Source: Wurfbainia villosa (lineage: Eukaryota > Streptophyta > Magnoliopsida > Zingiberales > Zingiberaceae). From it: DNA of 64,000 bases. The first letter of the stretch is position 1, and each line of letters begins with the position of its first letter. The stretch lies in NCBI GenBank assembly GCA_025175895.1, contig CM046004.1, positions 15,363,011-15,427,010 of the forward strand, read 5' to 3'. Shown piece by piece: positions 55,856 through 64,000 of the stretch. The position numbers were made by a program, and so were the translations under genes. The notes under the pieces were generated by a model. It was not told where the DNA came from. It saw nothing but the letters and a program-made list of their open reading frames with translations, and did not search any database.

Positions 55856-57225
55856 TGATGTGAGCAAAACATATAGGATTTTAGGAGTAGTTTTCGCTCA
55901 CATCTCATTACATTTTGTGTTAGTTTCATGCATATGTTACTCTATTTTTGTACGCATTTCCTATTTTCTAGTTCGGAGGTCTGCTCGTTGTACTTTTGTG
56001 TGCAGGTTAGCTTTTCGGGTGAAAAAGATGCGTTTTCGGAGCAAAAGAAGGACATTTCGCAGCTAGACGCAGAGTGGGACACGACCAGGGCGTGTGGATT
56101 CACACGGTCGTGTCCAATGGGCAAGATTAGCACCCCAGGGCCGCACACAGCCTGGCCATGTGGAAACACACGACCATGTGGCGGCCCGATAGATTTGCGC
56201 GACTAGGACTTTTTCTGGATTTTGCAGCGGTCCGAGGCGATGTCTATATAAGGATGGCTCTGCCCAAACCCTAGGGAGGAGGCACGACGGCTAGAATGGC
56301 ACGCCGAAGCTCTAAAAAGCTTCGGTAATGCGCAACGGGGAGGAGGAATGCCGCTGGAGGTCCACGCCTTGCACTTCAACGCCGGAGAGAAGACCACGGA
56401 AGCATTGTAATTCTTTGTTCCTGAATTTTATTCCTTATGTATTCGAACTTAGACATGCTTTGTGATTCTTTCTTCATATACATGGAGTAGTACTTTCGAT
56501 TCTAGGATTAGGGAGTAGCTTGTGTACACATACAATGTTGGTTCATGTTAAATTCTACCTATGAGTTTGATTTGACAATTGGTAATTGCTCTTTACTATA
56601 TCTATGCGTGTTTGGCTTTCTATCTACTGTGCTTAGGCGATACGAGGGGTGACAACCCTCACAATCTAAAATTTAGGGGATTTTATGTAAGGAACCTAGG
56701 GGTAAACTTGATCTCTTGTAACTGCGGGTAGAAGGGTGCAGTGAAATCGGAAACGGTTCACCGTAGGGATTGATTTAGCATCCTCGTACCGTCTATCCCG
56801 TCCTTTTAGGCGGAGATAGCTCCCGATAGATGCGACGGCTTTGAGGGAGAGTGTATGATGTCCCTTCCATAAAATCGTAGCTAAATATCTAGACAACGCC
56901 AATTGACAACATTATTCTGTGATACACAAGCGAAACCAAAGTCCTAGAATCACCTTTGAAGACCTCGACACACTCCTTTCCTCCTCCGTGTGACACCGTA
57001 CAAAGTAGAGTCCACTAACAGCCCTCACCAACCGAAACCTCTTAGAGTCACGTCCGAACAATTATAACCACTGAGTATATTGCTATTCGAATCCTAGTCC
57101 CTGTGGGATCGATAATCTTTATTACTTGACGACATCCATGCACTTGCGGGCATTGAGCGCGAGCACGCGCTTTGAGTCCTCGACGATCTCCATCGCGAGA
57201 TTTGAGGTCGTGTTCGTGCGCATCA
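55856..57225 (+). repeat. 5' LTR of the Athila-like element
   Basis: 1370 bp, 'tgatgtgagc' to '...gtgcgcatca'. It carries 'cacacggtcgtg' type motifs at 56075-56180, a TATA-like ctatataagg at 56245, and a GC-rich transcribed part. It is related to the solo LTR at 43734-45420. Confidence 0.82.
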
Positions 57226-57230
57226 AGTTT

Positions 57231-57249
57231 TTGGTGCCGTTGCCGGGGA
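57231..57249 (+). other. Primer-binding site of the Athila-like element
   Basis: TTGGTGCCGTTGCCGGGGA, the well-known plant gypsy/Athila primer site with one change, five bases after the LTR end. Confidence 0.85.
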
Positions 57250-57496
57250 CTGATCGATTCGATATCGAATCGAAAGTGGACAGTTGGATCGGACTTAGGC
57301 TAGATTTATTTTCTTGTTTTATTTTAGTTATTTTCTATTCAATTTTCAATTTTGATTAATTACATCTATCTTTCTTTCAGTTTTTAGTTTTTTTAGTGCT
57401 TCAGTTTAATATCTAAAAAAAAAGAAAGAAAAAAAAGTAGACTCTTGCCAAGCCACTGCTATTCCTTTCCTTACCTATAATTTCCTGTGTATAACG

Positions 57497-58610
57497 ATGC
57501 ATGCTTTTACTCATGATTATGATCAAGTTAATGCTGTGAGTTTTGGTAACATTTATTGTGAGCATTGTGGTGAAACATGGCATATTATAAACGATTGTCC
57601 TGATATATTCGAACCTTCACAATTTGAACAAGAAGATGTCACCTACAATTACAATTAGTAGCCACAAGATGATTTCTATTCATGTAGTTATGACCCTGGG
57701 TACTTAAACCCTCAATATTGTCCGCCTAAATCTCGACTTGACTGGATGATGGAAGATTTCATTCGAATAGAACAAGCGGCGAATGATGAATTCCGACAGC
57801 GACATTCACAGACAAAGACTCATATTGTTTCCCAAGTGAGAACGAGAGCTATGAATCATCATGCAAATTTTATCCAGAATCAAGTCCCCACTTAGAAGCC
57901 TTGCTAGACAATTCTACTAGGGAATGCAAGGAGCATAGTCTACAATTCGCGGAAGAAATCAAACGACTAGAAGGTGCCTTCGATGACTGGAATACACCTA
58001 ATATGGGAGAGACTCACTTTGAGCGAATGGATGAGGAAGACATAGATGACAGAGGAAGTAAAGAAGGGCAATCCATTCAATCACCACTTGAAGAAGAACT
58101 TGAGGATTATTTAATTGATACTTTAATCGAGGAGTGCATTACTTCAATCAAAACACCTCCTAACCTCAAGGATCTAGAAGAGCCTACCTTAACCCTCACT
58201 AAAACTTTAGTTACTAGTAACAAAACCCTTTTGGTGATTGATAATGATAAAATTTCATTCGACATAATAGAATCTACTAATCAATCTTTTGGTGAGGATG
58301 TCTATGGTGAGTTAAATTATTTACAGCATTTAGAATATAATGATCAAACTATTGATGATTTTTTTGAGACTAAGCATGTTAAACCTCAAGTCAAGGAAAG
58401 CAACGCCCAAGTATCTTGCCCCTCCACGAGGAAAATTTAAAAGATATAGTAATGGAGGACCAAAAGGCAAGAAGCGAAAGGTGAGAAAGTATCTGGCCCC
58501 TCTACGAGCAAGATTTAAGGGATATAGCGATGGGGGACAACAAGGCAAGAGGCATAAGGTGAGAAAATATCTTGCTCCCCCACGAGCAAGATTCAAACAC
58601 ATCGAATGAA
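57497..58610 (+). pseudogene. Short gag-like region of the Athila-like element
   Basis: The ATG at 57497 leads to a zinc knuckle CEHCGETWHIINDC (residues 21-34). Two consecutive TAG codons at 57656-57661 follow, then open sequence in the same frame to TAG near 57890. Another frame (57901-58440) encodes an acidic 179-residue stretch. In the overlapping frame to 58609 a Lys/Arg-rich, 24-residue repeat appears ('RKYLAP.RARFKGYS'). The gag N-terminal half is missing. I cannot assign a function beyond a gag relic. Confidence 0.6.
58412..58600 (+). repeat. 72-bp tandem repeat, about 2.6 copies
   Basis: Units beginning 'aagtatcttgcccctccacgag' recur at about 58410, 58485 and 58566. The period keeps the reading frame and encodes the 24-residue basic repeat. 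Confidence 0.8.
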
Positions 58611-58862
58611 ATGTAGGAATAAGGTCGAGCTAAAAGACCTTAAACAAAGCATTTCTTGGGAGGCAACCCAAGTTTAGTTTTTAGGATTTCTTTTTATTGC
58701 ATTCAATTTTTTTTTTGTAATTCGAACTTTGATTTATGGTATTTAGCATTTGTAGGTAAGGAAAGAACTTGCTAGGTAAAAACAAAAGTCATTTTAAGTT
58801 TATGCGGTGAAGTGAGTGAGAGAAATTAGACCATTGTGCACCACGAGAAAAGAAATAAAGGG

Positions 58863-59011
58863 TGCACGGTCAGGCTGTGTGTTTTCACACGGTCGTGCTC
58901 TGACTTCTAGAGTCGCACACGGTCAGGTAGTGTGTTTTCACACGGTCGTGCCCTGACTTCTAGAGGTGCACATGGTCAGGCCGTGTGATTTCACACAACC
59001 ATGTCACACCC
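58863..59011 (+). repeat. Three copies of a 'cacggtcagg...cacacggtcgtg' unit
   Basis: About 52-bp units, each a hairpin-like pair of 'cacggtcagg' and 'ttttcacacggtcgtg'. The same words occur in the LTR of this element (56080-56180) and in the solo LTR. Confidence 0.8.
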
Positions 59012-59418
59012 CCTAGTTCATGTGAAGAGCCTACACTTGCACCATTTTCTTTTCTTACTTTTGAGAAGGATGCAGGTACTTCTGCCTATGATTTCTTGAA
59101 GTTCCGATCGCACCTTGATGACATATACACTGAGCAGCAGATGCAGGGGCAGTGATGGGATGATCATGGCTCCTATACGCAGGCAGAGTTTATAGGTTTA
59201 CGGGAGCACTTCCAGTGGGCTGAGGACTTCTATAACGAGGCCCGTATTTACTTTCAAGAGGAGGAGCACCGAGTAGCCGCTGCATCCACCAACTCCCAGA
59301 TCGACCACATGTACATGTGACATCAGTGGCTCAGCAGCAGGTTCTCCCAGGATCCAGAGATGCTCAGGCTCCCAGACTTTCCACCTCGTCCACCATATTA
59401 GAGGTATATTTTCGTTTA

Positions 59419-59441
59419 AGTCTGAGGGGGGGGGGGGAGAC
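59419..59441 (+). other. Polypurine tract-like G run
   Basis: 'agtctga' followed by 13 G and 'agacc' resembles the Athila polypurine tract, but no LTR start follows it. It may be the internal tract that precedes the extra 3' region. Confidence 0.45.
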
Positions 59442-59867
59442 CCCAAGGTTTATTTTGTTTTGTTTCCTAGCAGTAATTTTTTTTTGGTATTTTCATTTAT
59501 TCATGCCTGAGTTGTTGAGTTTCTTTCAGTACTTAATTTTTGTTGTCTGTAAAGCTACCTCAGTTGTATTTTTGAAAGTTACTTGCATGAGTTGTTCCCA
59601 TAGGTAGCTTAACTCCATTTATCTTGTGGTATTTTATTTTATTCGCTCTATTGAATATTCTAGATTTACACTGGTTAGCTTTATTTTTGCACTTACACAT
59701 GTCGAATATTCTGAAAGGGAGAATCTAGTACATACCTAGTTATGATTCACTTCAATAGTCTAGTAGTTTGGAATCCATAGGTGACTCTAGGTTTAGCATT
59801 TTAGTTACTGGAGATGCTCGGATTGTGTAAGCCCATTTGGAAAAATCAAAATCTCAGTGAGCCGAAA

Positions 59868-59951
59868 AATAAAAGAGAGAGAAGAAAAAAAAAAGAGAAA
59901 TAAAAGAAAAAGAGAAAAAGAAATGAAAAAAAAAAGAGAAGAGAGAAAAGA
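59868..59951 (+). repeat. Purine-rich (GA/A) low-complexity tract
   Basis: About 85 bases almost free of pyrimidines, of the kind often found near the 3' end of Athila-type elements. It produces misleading Phe/Leu/Ser-rich open frames on the other strand. Confidence 0.75.
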
Positions 59952-60113
59952 TTATGAGGGATAAAAAATAGTTGTCGTGGGTGGAAATGGCTAGGTGCCC
60001 CTTTGAGACCGAGTAGGTTATTGGAGAAACACTTACCAATTTCTCTCAATACCAAGCACGCCTTTGAGACTTTATGCTAGATCTAGGGAATGACCCTCGC
60101 TTTGGGAAGGTAT

Positions 60114-62009
60114 TGTTAGTTATAGCCCTAAGAACCAATCATGTGATGGTTGAATAGGGAACATTTTGTATCATATTCTATAAAGGCAAAGGATTGGTTA
60201 TTATATTTAAGTCTTGCTTGTGCCAGCTAAATTAAATATAGTAATGCCCTAGAAAAGTAGGTTCTTGTCTACAGCACATCAATTGGCAGAATTGATTATG
60301 AGAGGCTGTAGAGAACACTTTCTAAATGTTCCTAGTCAAGTATTAATATGCAAGGGCAATATTAATACATAAAGACTAGCATGTAGGTCAATTGATGACT
60401 TGATCTCACAAGTCATGGATATATGATATCAAGTTGACACATGGGTATATATTAGAGAATATATCGAATCAATTCGCCATGAGAAAGTTTCATGGATCGT
60501 TATATGAGTGTCATAAACTTTCTCATGTGACTATTGGTATGAATAGTCCTCGGACACAAGTCACTACGGTTCCCTACATTAGGAGTTGTGTACTTTGGTA
60601 TCGTCAAACGTCACCCGTAACAGGGTGGACCATAAAGGCGATTACTGGGTATATAACAAATTATGCGGAGGGATGTGAGTGATGTAGATGGGATCTATCC
60701 CTCTCATATGATGAGAGTGATATCGGTGGGCCCCTTGATTGAGTAGAACTACTAAAACGCATGGCCATGCTCGAATGAGTCAATATGAGATATTGAGCTC
60801 ATTTGTTTGAGTTAGTTTACTCAGGGATCAAGAAACACATAGATTGATCGAGGATGACACGGTCTATGACTCATTGATCAATCTGATATCAAGGATAGAA
60901 GGACACGGTCATATATTATAGTAGTCACGGAAAGGTTAGTCGGATCTTGACTTATCTCATAACTTGGGTAGCAATGATGTATTGCTAGATGCCGCTCATT
61001 GCTTGTGTATCTAAAAGAGTTTAGGTCCACTGCCAACGTTATGAGAGCCTATAGGGTCACACACAAAGAGCATGATGATTAGAGGAATTAGAGTATTCTA
61101 GTTTGACTAGAATAATTTGGGAATAAGCTTAAGTACAAAATGGTTTTTGGACTTTAAGCTTAATGAGAATTTTAGCTAATTGATTTAATGAGATTAATTC
61201 AATATGTTACCTCATTGATTTAATAAGATTAATTCAATATGATAACATAAGCTTAATTGAATTAATAAGATTAATTCAATATGATAACATAAGCTTAATT
61301 GAATTAATAAGATTAATTCAATATGATAACATAAGCTTAATTGAATTAATAAGATTAATTCAACATGCATGAATGCCACATAAGAATGCCACATAAGCAT
61401 GCCACATAAGCATGCCACCTAAGCATCCACCTAAGCTAGATAAGGTGGAAGGAAACAAAATGGTTTTGTCTCCTTAAGTGGCCGGCCAAACAAATGTCCC
61501 AATGCTATGGATTGCATTGAATGTGTGGAGGTGAAAGGGTTTTTCCAACCCTATAAAAGACCCCATGGAGTGGCCGGCCAAAGCAATGGTTGGTGTGGTT
61601 GTTGGGAGCTTGAGGCTTGGAGAGAGCTTGAGAGCTTATTGTTGTGTGGCTTTTGTGAGTGTAGCAAGAAGAGTAGTCTTCTTCTTCCCTTCTCTTTTCC
61701 CTAGCTTCCTCTCCTTTAGGGACTTCTCTAGCAAGAAGTAAAGGAGAGCTCCTCTAGTTTTCTTTTGTGAGACAAGAGCTTGCTCGTGTGGATACATATA
61801 GAGGCACGGACACTTGAACGTGCTAAAGATCCAACAAACATAAGGAAGAAGCGGGATTAACAAGGGCACACAACAAAGGTAATCCTCTCCTATAAGATAG
61901 GCTTGGTTTAGAGAAATTTATTTTATACGAGTTTGCTTTCGCATGGATCACTTGGAAGGGATCCTAATTTTTCCGTTAGATATGCCATTTGGCATAAAGA
62001 ATTTCTACA
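60114..62009 (+). repeat. 5' LTR of copia-3
   Basis: 1896 bp, 'tgttagttat' to '...atttctaca'. It contains a 42-bp tandem repeat (61214-61365), four copies of 'gccacataagcat' type words after it, and a TATA box ctataaaag at 61551-61559 that would start the RNA near 61580. Confidence 0.85.
61214..61365 (+). repeat. 42-bp tandem repeat in the copia-3 LTR
   Basis: 'ataagattaattcaatatga' plus 'taacataagcttaattgaatta' repeats about 3.6 times with almost no divergence. Confidence 0.9.
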
Positions 62010-62011
62010 AA

Positions 62012-62025
62012 GGGTATCGAGCCAC
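62012..62025 (+). other. Primer-binding site of copia-3
   Basis: GGGTATCGAGCCAC, a variant of the tRNA-Met type site, two bases after the LTR. Confidence 0.7.
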
Positions 62026-63199
62026 TTGCGAAAGATCGTATAAAATAGGTTTTCTCTATTTTATATGTGATATAGAAGTAGGATAAATTTTATTATGAGT
62101 TGATAATTGCATTAGCAATTGTCAAACATAATAAAATATCCAATGTCTTTTAAAAGTTAAAATGACATGGTGCATGGTTATGGCCTAGTCCCAAAAGGTT
62201 TGTGAATGTGTGTGTGTTGTAATTCTTAAATACGGCCTGCGTGTCGTGCCTTCCTCCTAAAATTCTTGTTGTAAAATTAGTTTTAGACTCGAATGTAACT
62301 CGAGTATTTCTCCTTTTGTAATGTACAAAACAAAGATGGAGGGTCCATTGGAAGATGAGGTTACAAGGAGGAAGTCAACACACAAGACAACCAAAAGGAA
62401 GCACTTAGGAGAAGATGCTATCCCTAGGTTGACCAATCAATCTTTTCATTGGCTTGAGAAGATTGTAGAATAAGGGCCATAACCATGACACGCTTAGTTT
62501 AATATGTATGTGATGCATGTTAGTTTAGCTTGTATGTGATGCATGATTAGTTTAGCTTATATGTGATGTATGCTAATATGTATATGATACATGTTTATTT
62601 CTTAATAAGTCAAAACGATATGCCTACTAAAGCTTGGTACTCACTACTTCCTCGATCATTTGTTATTGGGTTTGCAAAAGCAAAGCAATGCATTTTATCT
62701 TGGAAGAGTGCGAGTGGACAATCGTGATGTCCCGCTATCAAACTTGGTTAAGACTTAATTAAGTTTTCTTAATTAGTTAAGAAAGTAGATGCATATATTA
62801 GCTTTGAACATAAGTTTTAAAATTAGTTTTATGTGATTTCCGAACATCAGCTTTGTCTTAGAAGTGGTCGTTGCTCCGATATCCAAGAAGGCCCCTGTGC
62901 CTCGCCACAGCCTGGAAGCTAGTTTAGGAATAAACACTAAACTAATCTAAAACTTAACCAAAGCTATTAAAGAGTTACATCAGATGTAATTGGCAAAAGA
63001 TTGCCTACCTAATTATACTACGTCTTGGGCGATTAGCCAAAGCTAACTCAAGACGAATTATAATGTGGATCTTTATCCCATATAAATTTATAGCTAAATA
63101 GTAGCTATGAGAATTTAGTGGGAGCCTCATTTAATTAAAGGCCTAATTAAATGATTTAGGTATGATACTTAACTTTGCATTTTAATGTTGTAGATCACC
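62026..63199 (+). other. Leader region of copia-3
   Basis: Non-coding, as usual between primer site and gag. A 'gtatgtgatgcatg.tagtttagctt' unit is repeated about four times at 62500-62595. Confidence 0.6.
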
Positions 63200-64000
63200 A
63201 TGACATCTAACACGACACACCCCCTCAACTTGCGATCTGTCCTTGAGAAGGACAAGCTTAATGGAGCGAACTTTCTTGACTGGTATAGGAACTTGAGGAT
63301 TATCCTCAAACAAGAACGCAAACTGTATGTCCTAGAGCAGTCTACCCAAAACACCCGCCATGCGCTGTCGTCTTGAAAAGGATGCTTATAAGAAGCATCA
63401 AGATGACGATGTGTCATGTCTTATTCTTTCCACCATGAACTCTGAGCTTCTGTAGCAACATGAGAACATGGATGCCTATGATATGGTTGAGCATTTGAAA
63501 CAACTATATCAAGGACAAGCTAGGCACGAGCGTTTTGAAGTGTCTAAGGCTCTTTTGCATGCAAGATGCAAGAAGGAACACTGTAGGAACTCACGACTCA
63601 AAATGATTGGGTACGCTGAGAACCTTGAAAGACTAGGTTTTCCATCGAGCCAAGAATTGGCAACCGATGTTATCCCGCAATCGTTGCGGAAGCATATAAT
63701 CAATTCGTCATGAATTATAACATGAATGAAATTGATAAACCTTTGCACGAGATTCTCAAAGATGTTAAGAATCACAACCGAATCTCAAAAAGAAAGTTAG
63801 CAACGTACTAATGGTCAAGAAGGGCAAAGGTAAGCGCAAAGGCAAGGGTAAGACCCAAGCCAAAGGCAAGGTCAATTCATCCACTTCAAAGGGTAAAGGT
63901 AAAGTACCTAAGGAAGGGGACTGCTTCCATTGCGGTGAGACTGGACACTGGAAGCGGAACTGCAAAGTCTACCTTGAGGAAGTAAAGAATAAAAGAAGTG
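63200..64000 (+). pseudogene. Gag of copia-3, broken, runs off the window
   Basis: The ATG at 63200 opens 'LRSVLEKDKLNGANFLDWYRNLRIILKQERKLYVLEQ' (UBN2-type gag), stopped by TGA near 63376 after a frameshift. The frame resumes around 63468 as 'MDAYDMVEHLKQLYQGQARHERFEVSKALLHARCKK...KMIGYAENLERLGFPSSQELATDVI'. It is followed by a Lys/Gly-rich stretch and an intact zinc knuckle CFHCGETGHWKRNC (63922-63963). Gag coats the element RNA. Several stops and frame changes make this copy defective. Confidence 0.85.

Larger units (their letters stand above)
47681..64000 (-). mobile_element. Ty1/copia element (copia-2), 5' LTR split by insertions
   Basis: On the minus strand: 3' LTR 47681-49924, pol and gag 50010-53660, primer site 54122-54136, then the 5' LTR from 54137. 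That LTR is cut at 55855, where an Athila-like element enters. About 500 bp of the 5' LTR (matching 49420-49924) is missing and should lie beyond the right edge. Gene order protease-integrase-RT-RNase H is copia. The gag text matches copia-3 at 63200, so both are one lineage with LTRs of about 2 kb. Confidence 0.85.
55856..64000 (+). mobile_element. Athila-like gypsy derivative without pol (partial)
   Basis: The 5' LTR (55856-57225) is followed by a gypsy primer site, a short broken gag, and directly by the 3' leader-like cassette 'taaaagaccttaaac...cttgggaggcaaccca' (58630-58672) that Athila-type elements carry after pol. Protease, RT and integrase are absent, so this is an internally deleted or non-autonomous form. 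At 60113 it is interrupted by copia-3. Its 3' LTR should lie beyond the right edge. The left flank gtctc should recur there. Confidence 0.75.
60114..64000 (+). mobile_element. Ty1/copia element (copia-3), partial
   Basis: The 5' LTR (60114-62009), primer site, leader and the beginning of gag-pol are in the window. The rest lies to the right. It is inserted in the Athila-like element. The left flank ggtat (60109-60113) should recur after its 3' LTR. The gag matches copia-2. Confidence 0.85.

Noticed and set aside
59846..60055. Phe/Leu-rich membrane-like open frames on the minus strand
   Set aside because: They are translations of a purine-rich low-complexity tract with no start context or homologue expected.

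Overview
The window looks like a repeat-rich plant chromosome, most likely a large-genome monocot. The palindrome-rich LTR families remind me of Zingiberales, but that is a weak impression. Only one host protein gene is convincing: a spliced, membrane-anchored SPRY-domain protein on the minus strand (5634-7147, two exons). Almost everything from 8073 to the right edge is nested LTR retrotransposon.

Left part (1-8072): the end of an LTR (1-274); an AT-rich gene-free stretch; a head-to-tail array of four tRNA-derived SINEs on the minus strand (about 2336-3448), each separated by the same target-site word; a locally duplicated non-coding stretch (3845-4532); then the SPRY gene with its TATA-like promoter.

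Middle part (8073-41596): one Ty3/gypsy element of the Tat type on the plus strand, bounded by a perfect 5-bp target duplication (atttt). Removing its three insertions leaves about 15 kb. It carries a decayed gag, protease, reverse transcriptase, two RNase H domains and integrase. Beyond pol lie two antisense, apparently spliced coding modules, one with a Transposase_28-like domain, flanking a large tandem-repeat field. Three elements of one non-autonomous, gag-only family with Sirevirus-like traits are inserted in it. A (8273-14194) and B (14618-20565) lie on the minus strand, both in the Tat 5' LTR. C (30658-37243) lies on the plus strand, inside the tandem repeats. All three have LTRs packed with GTCGAC-centred palindromes, a tRNA-Met type primer site, a gag with two zinc knuckles and a coiled coil, no pol, and a conserved 3' non-coding region.

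Right part (41597-64000): a short unassigned stretch; a decayed minus-strand Tat-type pol remnant (about 42240-47680) interrupted by a solo LTR with a perfect gttaa duplication (43734-45420); a minus-strand Ty1/copia element starting at 47681; an Athila-like, pol-less gypsy derivative inserted in that copia's 5' LTR at 55856; and a second copia of the same lineage inserted in the Athila-like element at 60114, running off the window in its gag. Coordinates of LTR ends and target duplications were read directly. Family names rest on recognised motifs, without database searches. Every transposon coding region seen carries stops or frameshifts, so none looks autonomous.
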